64,000 nt of DNA from Flammula alnicola (GCA_015499995.1 JADNRV010000201.1:24422-88421); one strand, 5' to 3'. Counted from the first letter of the stretch, positions 10,491 to 22,577 are shown. The notes: generated from the letters alone by a model not told the origin. Numbers and translations: made by a program.

Positions 10491-13400
10491 GAGAGACCCG
10501 CTACGTGCTCAGCGACCTAAACAACACACACAACTGCAGAGCCAGATCCTAACCAGGTCGAGTGACACTCTACTAGCTTTAAAAATATGTAGTGTGCTTT
10601 GCTCCACAATGTCTATTTTGTTCAACTAGCTGACTTGTAGACAGTGCCTCGTGGTTCATTTAAGTGGGTATGAGGGATTATTCAAATACATGTTTTATTG
10701 TAGTTTCAAGCCTTGTTTTCTCACAGGGATGAACAGTTTTATTGATTTTATGGGTTTTATTTGAGAGGAACTCTCTAGGACGCTGCTAGCTCAAATTTCG
10801 AAGTACTAGCTGCTCTGAAGCTTTGGGAACTCATCTGAAACTAAGGCTGCACTGTGCGCTACCTTCTGAACAATCTGCTAGCCCACTGTGGACTCTGTTT
10901 CTGACTCTTAGGCGCTCTCTTGGCCTCTAAGCACACTCTGACGTCTAAATTCTTGGACCTTGTCCTCAAGAACTTTCTCTTTATTTAACTAAGCCTTCTC
11001 TGGCTTCAAATGAACTCTATTGAAGTCAAACTGATCCTTTATTCGTCCTCTTTCTTACTAGACACTGCGTCTTAGCTCGAAATAAAACAGGAAAGAGATT
11101 GCTTAAGGTAACTAGCTATAGAAGTACATCTTTTATACTACAGCTATGTGTGGTTCTGGTATGCAAATAAAATAGAGTAAAACATTCTTATCTCGTGTAA
11201 ATAATGCCTGCAGGCAATGGGTATAGGGTTGAGTATTCCAGGTGACCAGATAGCAGTCAAGGATTTGGAAATTCATCCCATTTCAGCATGCTAGGATGCT
11301 CCTGACTTCCGCGTACCATGCACATCATGTGTGCGTCTCAGCTAGCGGTGCCACTTTATTCCGGATCTGCGGCCATCATTGATGCCAGTTCCTTCTTTCC
11401 TTTATCATCCTATTACCACTTTTGGTAGTCCCACAGGCAGTGAGTAGAGCATGCATCTAACTAACACATCCGCGTCTCGTGCGTTCCTCAGTAAGTCACA
11501 AGATACACTCACTAGTAGTCGACACATTCGCGTCTAGCTTTCACTAGCTGTGTCTCGTGCTCCTCGTTGTAGTATTTTGTAGCTAGCTGTTCAGCAATAC
11601 ACTGATTGTACTGAATTCACCGCGCTCTAATTCCAAAGCATCCAGAAGTCTTTTATTTTATTCCCCATGGTGTGTTTATGCCTCACTAGTCATTTATGAC
11701 TTATGCATTCTATATTTCACTGCCTGATAACTTTTAACTGTCTCCCGGCTTATCATACGGACTCAGCTAGTTCTGAACCGCGTCTGATTACCATTGTCAC
11801 AGGTTAGATGACAGCTAGTAGTCACCTAGCTAGGCCTTAGACTACTAACTTGGGTGCATTATAGTCTCTCTGTCTCGGTTATATTCTATAGGTAAAAGAT
11901 GATATATTGCAAAATGCATGCGTGGCCAGTTTGCGGCCCTATCAGTGGCTAGCTCTGAATGGACTACTATTCTCCTTACCTGGGCTATTTTTAGCACTTA
12001 GTAAAGCTTATACTGCAGTCTAAATGTTACAAGTCTGGACATTACAATGACAAGACTACTAAGGACTAGAGGAAACTATGCAAGATAACGAGGAATGCGC
12101 GGTTTAATAAAGACATTATTATTAGTAACTATTGAGATAATAGTCAATACATCTAATGAAGTGTACAGAAATAGGCGCCTTTCAGTAATATCTTAACCAT
12201 CCGGCCTATACAGAATGGGCACGGGTCTCTAGATTAAAGAACGGACATCTAGGCACACTACAGGACAGGTCACATGTCATTGCCGAAGCTCGGATCAGAG
12301 GGATACCAAATTGGGAACACATACCATATCGGGTAATAACTGGGTACAGGAAGATTTCCGGGGTGCATAGCTCGACATAGCGAGATCCCAGATGCACGCT
12401 GAGGGTACCAAGATACCAGGTATAGAGGACAAAGGGTTACAACCCTAATCACGAGAATTATCTCGGACAGAACGTGCATGGATTGCCCGAGCATCTCTGA
12501 TGAGACATAGGCGCTTCTATGCTCCGTTCAGTCAATAACCAATGACAGGACAAGGTACTAATGAAAATGAAAGGTCACAAGCCTGTTACCATGCAGTCGA
12601 GGAGGATTAAGTCTTAGGTGCTTAAGTTAGCCAAGCCGATGACAATCTGAGCTCCTGATCCAACCAAAAGGCATGATTGAGCAGACGAGCATGGAAACTG
12701 TACTCCACAAGGCCGCCGCTCGCGCACAAATGCCCATGAAATCTCTATATTCTCGTCATTGCATCTATGTAATAATATATCATCTCAGTAGTATATAAGC
12801 AGCCCTGTAACACCATAGAATACAAGCAATTTACCACCCACGAGATACAAGCACTTAAGAGTTATATCTTAAGTGTTTCGCCTCTAAGTACTAAGTAGCT
12901 TCAAAGCGAGAAGTTCCATAATATAAAAGAAACCAAGTAATGATATTTACGAGCTGTTAAAGATAAGATCGCGAGCCTAAGTGGTTCACCAAGTTAAAGA
13001 AAGAGAGTTATAAGCCAAGCAACCTGTCTAAGTGACTTGTTCAAAACCTACCCTTTGTCAAAGGACATCTGGGGACCTCGACTGTAGTGTCAGTAGATGA
13101 AGTGTCTATGCACCTCTGGCTATTGTTTAGGGACTGTAGTGTCAGCAGATAAGAAGTCTGTGCATCTCTTTCCACATGTAGAGTTTTTGAGACAAGTAAA
13201 GACAAGCAAAGGGCATAGAACCATCTTCTCAAAACAAGATCAGTTAGCAGTTTGTGCATAGAGCACTAGTTTCCGAGCATCAGTTAAGAACACAACCCAG
13301 TCTATTAGACTTAAAATGACCCATTGGCTATTAACACATCTAAGGCCTTGCCTGAAACCATTACTTAGTTAGAAATCTTCTTTTATCACAACCTTTCATC

Positions 13401-13960
13401 AGGTATCGATACTATAAAACTATTATCCTCCCCTTGGACGAACTAAGTCAACTAAACATTTGATTTGGGTGTTTGAAGCATAGACTAGTAGTATTAAAAG
13501 TGAAGCAGCTTAGATTTGATAGTGATCCTTTAATAGACATTACAGAGTCTATTAAACACGACTACTTGACTATCTAGGAAGTTCACACACACACCCTGCA
13601 CTAAGCATCTTTAGCGGACTTTTGCAGATACTCTCAGCTAAGATCAGAGCTGTGCAGAGCCAGTTTTTACTGGGACTCAGACTCCAAGTAGTCAATTATA
13701 TCACTTGTCTTCTACAAATTTTTACCTCAAAAACAAAACAAAAACAAAACAAAAAATGCAACATTTGAGATTCAAACGACTGAGGAATATAAATATTGCT
13801 GGCAGCTTGTACTACTGGGCCATTAATAGTTGTGAACACTTAGCAAAGTGAACACTTTCAATGTGCATCATGCATCACACCTCAGCCATGAACACTACCA
13901 CCAGTGAACAGTTTGCATCATGTGTCACATGCTGTGAACACTTGGTCAAAATGGTACAGT
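10491..13960. other. Gene-free stretch, probably decayed LTR/element sequence
   Basis: No frame of note, no recognisable protein and no RNA gene is visible here. The sequence is stop-rich and full of CTAGCT-type words like those in the neighbouring gag, so part of it may be the gypsy LTR and older debris. A diverged pair of about 40-bp repeats (GACTGTAGTGTCAG...) lies at 13,080-13,119 and 13,132-13,172. Confidence 0.6.
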
Positions 13961-13964
13961 ACCT

Positions 13965-14785
13965 AGTGCCTGAAAGTCTGGTCCAGTCTAGTCTTTTGAC
14001 CCCCAGAGCCTTAGACCAAGCCTGAAACCAGTCTATTGCAGTTCAAAGACTGCAAAAGACCACACAAAACTGAGGAAGACTGGTCTCGGTCCGTCTTTGC
14101 AGTCTTTAACTGGTCCGGACCAAAAATTAAAAAACTGGTTAAGACTGGCATAGACTGCACCTTTGGGCATTAATAAACATTATTACCTAATATATAACCT
14201 TGAAATCAAGCACTAGAACATTAAAAATGGTTAAGAATTGAGTGAAATATGATTTAATTCTGCAAAGTCTACCAATTCGGCCAAGATTTTACAGTTTTAA
14301 CCATAACTTTGTCAAATTTCAACCATTTTTTACCTGCTCATGTGTAAGCCCGGCCATTCAGACTGACTTACCACACATGCGAGACACCTCTAACGCGTCT
14401 CGCATCACGACAATTCCTTACTACATCACATGACAGCGATAGACAGAAGTTTTCGATCCGACCTTTGTTGCTCACTCTTCCTTACGACGAGCAACAAAGG
14501 TCAGTAGTATATTTATTTCCTCATGTACTCTTCCTTACGACGAGCAACAAAGCACCCACCGTTATCCTGTCTATCGGTCTGATCAGAGTGTTGGGCACCA
14601 GACACGGCGCCCTTCCATCATGGCCATTTTGACAGGGTTTATGAGGCGTATAAAATATTTCAGTTCAGACTGGTCTTAACTGCAAAGACCAGTTCACCAA
14701 GACTGGTCTTTTGCGGTATTTTGTGGTCTTGGTCCGGTCTTTTGCCAGTCTTTTTCCAGTCTTGAGACTGGACTTCCAAGTACTA
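13965..14785. mobile_element. Inverted-repeat element rich in GACTGGTCTT boxes
   Basis: The two ends of this block of about 820 bp are diverged inverted repeats: AGTACCTAG...GAAAGTC on the left against the complement AGTACTTGGAAGTCCAG on the right. Both ends carry many GACTGGTC/GGTCCGG/AAGACTGG boxes in opposite orientation. No ORF of note lies between. I could not find a convincing target duplication, so the exact ends and the superfamily stay open. It is probably an old MITE. Confidence 0.55.
14463..14552 (+). repeat. Hairpin and 26-bp direct repeat
   Basis: CTTTGTTGCTC and GAGCAACAAAG form a hairpin (14,463-14,499) whose loop and 3' arm are repeated at 14,527-14,552. A second hairpin (GCGAGAC...GTCTCGC) lies about 80 bp upstream. 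Both are inside the inverted-repeat element at 13,965-14,785. Confidence 0.7.
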
Positions 14786-14789
14786 GTAA

Positions 14790-15000
14790 TACCAGGAAAA
14801 TCAGCTCATGCTAGCCTCAGGAAAGATTCTACATAAAACTAGACAAAATTACACATTTTCCTGGGTCATTCCTGGTTATGGAATTTCCTGTCTAATAGGA
14901 AATATGTCATAATGTTAGTCATACCATTAATCTTTCCCAGTCAGACAAGGAAAACTTCCCTGAATGAAGAGTTATCAAACCAGGAATTTTTTCAGGCTCT
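14790..15000. repeat. Cluster of CAGGAA/TTCCTG motifs
   Basis: CCAGGAAAA, TTTTCCTGG, TTCCTGG and CCAGGAATTTTTTCAGG recur in both orientations over about 200 bp. It resembles subterminal repeats or the remains of a small inverted-repeat element; no boundary was established. Confidence 0.4.
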
Positions 15001-15419
15001 AGGGTTCACAGTGAAGGTGGAAGTCAAGATGAAGGCATGTCATAGGCTCTCACACATCAAAATGTGAAAAAAATTTAAGTTGATCTAAAGCATATTATTA
15101 TTTTTATTTTTGTCTACTGTCATCATTTTTGCAAATGGCTATAAATATATCCAAAATGCTTCAATGTGCATCAGAAATACAAACTGCTTGAATTCAGACT
15201 TGTGGTTGAATTATGAACTCAATGGCAATGCAATGCCCATCCATCTGTCTGTACTTCCAGTTATGATGTTCAACATAAGTAGTAAATTGATCCTGTCTTT
15301 TGGAAAGCTTGTGATAAGCTACTGTACTATTTCGATCAATTCGGCCATCACGCATCACACGACTGGTGGCCATGGCCAAAATCGGTTGCTTGTCCCACGT
15401 CACAGAGCGAGTGGCCAGC

Positions 15420-15478
15420 GTTGAAAAACCATTGGTCAAAAGGTTGAAAAACCATTGATCAAAAGGTCGAAAACCCTG
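15420..15478 (+). repeat. 23-bp tandem repeat, 2.5 copies
   Basis: The unit GTTGAAAAACCATTGGTCAA followed by AAG occurs at 15,420-15,442 and 15,443-15,465 with one difference, then breaks off in a partial third unit. No function is apparent. Confidence 0.8.
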
Positions 15479-15689
15479 ATTTTTTCGAGCCCTGCAGGTG
15501 CTTAGACTTTATTTGAGTTGAATATACAAGATTGGAATGAAGAGAGCACATTTTGAGCCTGAAATCCACACTCAAGTCAGTCAAACAGTCAGACCAAAAG
15601 AACCATGTAAATTATACTAAATCTAGTCATAGAGATACAGACAATCACTGAAGAAACCAAAAGACATAATAAAATTAACAAGAAGGTAT

Positions 15690-18600
15690 TCTAGATGTCT
15701 TCGTCAGAGTTGTCATCGCCGTGCATCCAAAACGTCTTCGCACTGTGAAGTCAATTGGCTTGTTTATGTCACTTCCCACACTCTAGTTCCTTATCGCCCC
15801 CATCAACAATCTCCACTTCTACCATTTCCACCACCTCATCAAACTGCTTAGTGAGCGTGTTCAAAACTATACCACCATCCTCGCTGACAAGATAACCATC
15901 CATTGTTTTGGTTTACCTGCAAGCTCCTGCACCAACACCTTCAACAGCACATCACTGTCATCAACGTGCCCTATTTCTTCATCAACAATGATGTCATCCT
16001 CAGGCTGCAGGATATTTCAGGAGGGACCTCATCCTCGGATTGTTTAGTGGTGACTTCATTCCAAAAAATGGGGTCAGTTTGTTTGAGCTCACGAAGCCTC
16101 GCCCGAGCAGCAGTTCCAGTGACACATTCATAGGAGAGATTCCACCCTCTGAAAATGCAATGTTAGAAAGCCTAGCAAAATGTAAGTCCATATTTTCATT
16201 CAGGAAATCAATCACTAACCTTCTTTACTAGAGTCTCGTCACTTATCGCCTTGAAGGCATTCCATATCCAATGCGTACTGTGATCACGTAGAGTAGGCAG
16301 TCTGCTGTCAATGCTAATGAGCTCGCTTTTTGTGTCGATTTGTTCCAAAACTTCAGACACAATGTCTTCATGGTAAGTCCTCTTTATGGACAGCTTCAAT
16401 GGTCTCTGAATTCTGACATCGCAGGGCTGCACGACTCCGGTACAACCTCCAGGAACAAAGTCAAGAATAATGTTCAGATGGAAGTGCCTCATCCAGAGCC
16501 TGAACTCTTCAGATCGATGCACAGACCAGACGTCAATTGTCCACAATGATTTCTGGGAAGGAGGTAGACCAAGCTTGGACTTTGCTCCCTCGAAATAAGG
16601 TGCGAGAATCTTATCGACAAATGAATGCATGGTTTCATGATTTGACCAATATGTTGTTGTTCCAGACTCCTCCAGGAGAAACCCAGCATCGATGAGCTCG
16701 AAGTAATGTGGGAATTTGGAAGATGGACGAGAGCATCAGGAAAACCCTAATCGGCAACTTTCGGCAAAACGGCCCAAATTGGCACCACTAAGCGAAATTT
16801 AGGCAATCAAATGTCTAATTAGACAGAGTAGCTCGAATAATTGACAAAAATTTTGCATAATCAAGCCCGATTTTGACTAACTCTAAGTTCATTCCCTTGC
16901 ATATCAGTAAAATTGACGCTTTCACTTTTGGACAACCTTTTGATGAGCTTTTCGGAACTCTTTCATGACTTCTAAGCCTGGAAATACTTGTGAATAGTAA
17001 TGGGAAATGTACTCTATTGTTTAAATGGTGATACACATTTTGCAGGTAGTACATAGGGTATAGATATTGAATAGGGTATAGAGCAAATGCAATGATGAAC
17101 CAGAAAGTCGAGACGAGAAGTTGCTTAAGTTCTTTCAAACTCCGAGGCACATGACTATGTTGACACGTCGTTCGAAATTTCAGTTCAACTTGTTTCCTCA
17201 CTCCCATCTTCCTCCTCCTCCTTTCACCCTGCTTCGATGTATTGCTGCCAACAACTCCAAAAAGGTGGTTCTATCGCTTCTTTGGTACCTTATACTAATC
17301 AAGAAATTACAGGCAAGATGCAGCCAGGGCTTGGCCAGGGCCCGCCCTCCACGATGGCCCGAAGAAGTTGAGGATGCCCCCAACAAGCCTCAACCAGCAC
17401 CCTCACCCTCTATGTCAATCTCGACTGTGAGTGCATGCTAGGTATGTGCCCAGTGCCGTGCGCTTCAACAAGACCCAGATGTGGTGTGCATCTCGCAAAC
17501 GGGGACATCAGGGATGCCCAGTGGCCAACACTATGTGATGCGAGAGGTGAGTAGGGCAACAGTCAATGTGGGCAAGAGCTAGGTGATGCTTACCAACTGT
17601 TTTCAGTGGAGTGGACATTTCTTACACCCCCGACGGGTACAACTAGAGCAAGCGGCCATTGTGGACATGCACAGGGACCAAGTCGGCAGCTAGGGAGGCG
17701 ACATTGTGCGGAAGAGTGGGCATGAAGGGCGTTGTGGTATGGCGATAGAACCTATATTGAGTTAAGCATGATATCAGTTGCTTATACACTTGTATACTCA
17801 CCATAGTCAGTTGACACCCATGATGGTCACTGCACCGCTATCAATACCGAGGCTGACCAGCGACAGGGATGACTCCGAATGAGCCAACATTTTTTGTCCA
17901 GAACAAACCAGTCATCTGAGTCCCCCAATGTGGGAGCGCCAAGTTGGCGCTAACTGTAAGTTGCCCTTGAATCACCCTTGCCTGCTGCTGCTCACTGCCC
18001 TACCCCCTTTTCAGAGCATTAATGAAGGCAATTAGGCTCGATTGTTAGGTTTATGGTTTCTCTTTTGGTTTGGGGAGGAGTAATTGTTACAAGTAGCCCT
18101 ATCAATGTATATAAAACTCTGTAACCTCTGTAACTTACTACAATCAATATACAACCTTTGAATGCTTTCCTCTCTGATTATGAATAAACAATTCACTATC
18201 AAGACAAATAGCGCAGCAATTGCACATAATCATGCAAAATTTAACACTGATTATTCATGTTAGACAAAATCCACCCGGCGAAAAGCTGCACAGGTTCAAT
18301 CGGTCAACTTGAGACAATATTTCACTAAAAGTGCAAAATTTTGTTGAATGAGAGTATAATTGGCAAATTTATGGCAAAATTTGCAAGTTAGGGTTTTCCT
18401 GATGAGTGCTCGGTCTTTCCGCTGTAGATGGCCTGCATTGGCAAAACGGTCCCGTCACTAGCAACAGAGATGAGAAGAGTAAATGCTTGCTTCTCATCAC
18501 CACCGTGGATCGGAACCTGCTTTGAACCTGTACCCGCCCACGTCATCTTATCTCCCGGTGCATATACAACTTGTGTTTGGTCAGAATTGACCCATAATTG

Positions 18601-18852
18601 TATCGAGATATCCTCTTCCTTGATGACATAGGCCTTTCGCAGAAATGAGCACTCGCACTGATCTTCCCAATCATCAGGTAGCTTGTGGGCAGCCTGGGTC
18701 CCCTTTCTCCTTGACCAATTCATCGCATCGTGTAACCATTTTTGAACAAAAGATTCTGATCCATGGAAGATAGAGCCATCTTTGAACTTCTTCTCCAGTA
18801 TTTCTGGTGCTGATGAAATGATCATTGCCAGCATGATCCCTTGTGCCATCAT
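15690..18852 (-). pseudogene. pogo/Tigger-type DDD transposase, split by an insertion
   Basis: The N-terminal half of the catalytic domain lies at 18,852-18,404 (QLWVNSDQTQVVYAPGDKMTW, first Asp in NSDQT; then QAFTLLISVASDGTVLPMQ). The second half lies at about 16,733-16,208 (LWTIDVWSVHRSEEFRLWM, second Asp; VPGGCTGVVQPCDVRIQRP, third Asp). The triad is D-D-D, as in pogo/Tigger (DDE_1) transposases. A short intron near 16,210-16,155 leads to a final exon (GWNLSYECVTGTAARARLRE) and an acidic tail toward 15,800. Removing the 16,734-18,403 insertion with a 3-bp GAG duplication rejoins the frame (EHS to RPSSKFPHYFE). It follows a Ulp1-like protease on the same strand. Confidence 0.85.
16734..18403. 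mobile_element. 1.67-kb inverted-repeat element inside the transposase
   Basis: Both ends carry a perfect 16-bp inverted repeat, ATCAGGAAAACCCTAA (16,735-16,750 and complement 18,388-18,403), followed by weaker GGCAAA/TTTGC-rich similarity. A 3-bp direct repeat GAG flanks it (16,731-16,733; 18,404-18,406), and its removal restores the transposase frame. A 6-bp imperfect pair (GAGAGC/GAGTGC) is an alternative duplication. The interior has no intact transposase. At 18,040-18,170 there is LTR-like text (TATATAAAACTCTG... followed by CAATATACAACC), so further nesting is possible. The superfamily is undetermined. Confidence 0.7.
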
Positions 18853-19163
18853 AACAGAAACCTAGGCCCCGTTTTCTCGAATGCTCTCCAGACGTGATTT
18901 GATAGTGGATACAACTTCTGGATAATGTACCTGTATGTTGTTTTAGCTTGTCGGATTGACCACATTGACTAACAATTACTCACAAGAACACCTCTACAGC
19001 CACCATTGGCATGCCCTGGTTCATTCCCTTTTCGAACACGCTCAAGAGTCTTTTCAGACCAGCACGGCTTAGCCCCTGATCAGTCAATCGATCGATCCAT
19101 CATCATACGATTCAGACCTTTGAAGGTCGCAAAAGCCTTCTTCTGAAGCTCACGGGTTATGGC

Positions 19164-20060
19164 TTATGTGCTCCATTTCGGGCCACCAGCAGTGATGCAT
19201 GCTGCCTTGATTTGTTTGAAAAGGAATGGAGTAAACCAATTGTGGTATTTCATATCTTTTTCCTTGTTCTTGCTCTTTCGTCCTGAAGCTTTTCTGACCT
19301 TTGCCTTGAACTTGGCATTCAGAGAACGGGCAGATCGACTAAGCTCAGCGATGGAGCCACCCATATCCAGTGCTGGTGTATACTGAAGGTGAACGTCCTT
19401 GACCTGTAAGTGCTGCGTTAGATCTTATTTTGACCAAATGCTGATTTAACTTACTTTAATCTTTGTTCCTCCAGGACTGCGCAAACCTTGCAACATGTCC
19501 TGCTTTTTCTCCTTTGCTCACTGCTTTTGCTTGCACTTGGAAGCATTCTTCCTTTTTTTCACCAGTAAGATCTGATCCTCCCTCTTCTTTTCCCACTCCA
19601 TGTTCTCAAATTCTTCGGTGTCATCCGTGCAGGTTCTCTTTACCCATTCACGATGTTCCTCTCCAGTCGCCTTCCTGAAAAACAAAAGAATGCCTCGTGG
19701 TCCTTCCTTCCTCTCAAGCGCCTCGCGAATTGAAGATGTTGTTGATTCATGAATCCTTTTCGTGGTTGGGCTGGATGGTGGGATGTTGCTAGCACACATG
19801 GTGTGTGAACACTTGAGGTGCCATTTGGTATCAGAATGAGGCTAAGGCAGAGATGGTGGAGTTGCAGGTGATTTGTGGTCGTCATTGTTGTCTTCAGATG
19901 GTTCTGAATCTGAACTGTCTGAACTGTTGAGGCTCTTCATCTCCGTGTCATATTCCGAGCCTGAATCATTGGATTCAGGTGGTGTTCCTGGTAGTGTATA
20001 CATAGAAGCATCCTTCTCCATGTCTACATCGCACCTGAGATTGATGTTGTAGCTTGTCAA
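19164..20060 (-). pseudogene. Linker region between Ulp1-like and transposase segments
   Basis: Minus-strand frames here are short and low in complexity. They are an acidic serine-rich stretch (20,060-19,842, SDSSDSEPSEDNNDDH), a lysine-rich charged stretch (19,799-19,518) and a basic helix-like piece (19,364-19,164, LNAKFKAKVRKASGRKSKNK). Acceptor-like sites between them suggest spliced parts of the same transposon gene or genes. I do not recognise a DNA-binding domain with certainty; the basic segment before the catalytic domain sits where one would be expected. Confidence 0.45.
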
Positions 20061-21277
20061 GACAGGGGCAGTGTTAGGTTGCTCGTTAAATGACGGAAGC
20101 TTGATTTCCTATGAATATGTGGTGAGTCGAAAGTTGATGAATAGTTTATTGTATTTACCTGATTACCACCATAAGGACCAACAAGATGAAGAAACACCTC
20201 AAGCCTGGCATCGTCCATCCAATTTGCATCCATCAACTGGGGTTTGGTTTTCAGAAGGTAGCACCGAAGTGAGTCCCAGGTCAAAACTCCACATGAATAG
20301 CTATCTAATTGATGAGAGATAGAAAGATCGTGATGGGTAAACAAGGAGCCTGTGTGGTATCCAGTCCACCAGTCGATAACTTGCTGGAGATCAGTGGAAA
20401 TTGGGGCCTTCATTGGATCGCCATAAAATGTATGTCTTGTTTCGAAGTCAATTGCCATTCCAACCCAGTGAGTGCCATTCTGATTAATGATTGTTGCTAG
20501 CGAAGACTTTCAGCCTGCAGCAAGATCTTCGCCGTGCATCCTAAGCCACGCATAGTGCCAGTCAGATGCATAGTTTTGTCGGTCTGCATAGGCGGCGGTA
20601 AGAAGCAATATAATTGCTGTATGCTCCACAAGAATGTCGTGCTGACCTGCTTTCTGCAGGTCAATCTTCAAGAGTTCAAGCATCAACTGCTTGTGGTCAT
20701 CGCTCAGCCATTCTGTGGTGAAGAATGCTGATAAAATGTGGGTCTCGATCTTGCTCTCGAGTCCCTGGATGTAACCTGTCCACGGAAGATAGGATAGCAC
20801 CTAGAATGCCCTGCGAACAAGGACTGATTCTGGTTCTTGCACCATTCGCTTCTGAAGCTTATCCACAGCTTCCTTCCATTTGGACTGCACGCCACAGATT
20901 TCAAGAAGACGAGCCCAACAGAGGACAATCATTGTCGGAAAACACTTTCCTCCAGCCGTGGGCACATGAGGGCAGAAGACAGACATGTCACTTTGTTCGG
21001 GCTTCCTGATGAGATGCTGGAGGGCATTGACTATGTCTGGAGGGGGTATTGGCAGTGTCAGCATTTTGTCAATATCCTCCGAATTCGGTGGCAAGGAGGA
21101 GACATATTTTTCGGGTTGCATAATGCGGTTGGCAGTGACAACTTCAGGTAGACTGATGGTGAGGAGTGCTAGTACAGGTATCCTCCCATCAGGAAGACAT
21201 CGCTGGATGTCTGGCAGAAGGCTTGACATGGATGGGTTATGGGAATGTCTGGATGAAAAGCTCGTGCGTACTCGCAA
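20057..21277 (-). pseudogene. Ulp1-like cysteine protease, transposon-borne
   Basis: Three successive frames on one strand form a Ulp1/C48-type protease. These are 21,277-20,801 (N-terminal region), 20,800-20,510 (FFTTEWLSDDHKQLMLELL ... YAWLRMHGEDLA) and 20,500-20,057. The last begins NGTHWVGMAIDFETRHTFYG, with the catalytic His and Asp, and has the catalytic Cys in LDSYSCGVL. All three catalytic residues are kept, but in-frame stops separate the segments (near 20,800 and 20,510). Ulp1-like domains cleave SUMO-type conjugates and occur in several transposon families. It lies directly upstream of a DDD transposase on the same strand, so the two were probably one gene or one element. Confidence 0.8.
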
Positions 21278-21486
21278 CTACAAGTAGAATTTTTCGCAGA
21301 AATGGAGATAAGTAAATACACCAGAACTTCAGAGAGAAAATATAGCAAGAGAGACTGAGCATGAAGAGGTGAAATATACAGAAAAGGAATAGAATGTGCA
21401 TACTACAGGGAGAGAGAATAGAGCGCAGAGAAAATGAGGAGTATGATGCATGCTAATAAATTAGTGGCAGCGGCATGCACACATTT

Positions 21487-21574
21487 GCAGGGGCGTGGTG
21501 GCTTAGCAGTTACTGCGTTGCCTTTAAGGGTGGCTGTGCACCATCCGAGAGGTTGTGGGTTCAATTCCTGCACA
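21487..21574 (+). ncRNA. tRNA-derived head with canonical A and B boxes
   Basis: A-box TGGCTTAGCAG (21,499-21,509) and B-box GGTTCAATTCC (21,558-21,568) both match the polymerase III consensus exactly, 48 nt apart. GCAGG at the very 5' end can pair with CCTGC at the 3' end, and the T arm GTGGG-TTCAATT-CCTGC folds with wobble pairs. It begins on the first base after the target duplication, so it is the 5' end and probable promoter of the composite retroposon, not a chromosomal tRNA gene. Confidence 0.75.
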
Positions 21575-22577
21575 TAGCAAGTATCATAAGCTTGTGACCT
21601 GGGTTCCATTCCGTGGAATGCTGATGTAATTCGTCTGCCATTGGGCACATTATCAGTGTATCGTGGTCTAAGGGGCCTGGGCGGACCACTGCGGTCCCCT
21701 TTGGGCGACATGGGGGCATACTTTGGAGCTGGCATAAATCGTCTGCCATGTTGTGGGGCGTAGTAGGTGCACCGTGGGACGGTCTCCTCGCTGTAGGGAG
21801 CAATGGTCTAAGGGCTGCCACAGGGGTTGGGCACGATGAGCACTGTGTAGACCTACATCGACAGTGCAGAGTGTCCGGGGTCCAAGTGATTCCGCGGAAT
21901 GCTGATGTAAATCGACCCTGGCACATTTGGGATCGTCACTCGGCCTTATAAGTCGGTAAGTCAGCCAGGCTCGTGGCAAAACCATATTGAGGCACCTTGG
22001 ATAGCAGCCCGTAAAGGGTCCGAAAGGATAGGGCACAGTAGGAACTGGGAATTGGGCTGATAACAACCCGACCATGGGTAGACCACTGGCATTGTGACCT
22101 GGGTTTCGGTCGCATACCCACTGATAGAGTTCGTGCCGCTTGCATGTGGGAGGCTTGTAGGCTGTGCAGGTGGGGCACCATTCAGCAAGGACAGGGCACC
22201 TGGCACGTCGCAATAGAGTAGTAAGTGGCGTCATTAGTCGCGAGTCTAAATGGCTTATCTCCTGATTGCCATGTGGGAGGCTATGTGGGCTGTAGCATGT
22301 GAAGCACTACTGGGTTTGGATCGCGGCAAGACAGTGACTCTGGACAGGATTGGGAATCTGCACTGAAAGGCATAAGCGAACCACCTGCCGGGGGATGGGA
22401 ATATATGGCTGGGAGTAGTGCCCTGGTGTCGGCTGGACCGTAGTGGTACTCAGATAGTCCCCTTGTACTGGCTCGACAAATCTATATCCACTGTCACTCA
22501 ATTGGGCATAATAAGTTCCACATTGGGTTAAGTTGAAGCGGTGGTGTTGTCAGTATGCCTTAGGGGCTGGCAGCAAG
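21575..22577 (+). repeat. Body of composite retroposon with diverged internal repeats
   Basis: No protein is recognisable. Related blocks recur: GTGACCTGGGTTCCATTC-type (about 21,593), GTGACCTGGGTTTCGGTC (about 22,097), and CGGAATGCTGATGTAA twice (about 21,614 and 21,895). The first two resemble B-box/T-arm sequence, so the body may be built from several decayed tRNA-like modules. Confidence 0.5.

Noticed and set aside
14341..14420. Hairpin GCGAGAC...GTCTCGC as a transcription terminator
   Set aside because: There is no gene upstream and intrinsic hairpin terminators are not a fungal polymerase II signal; it lies within a repeat element.
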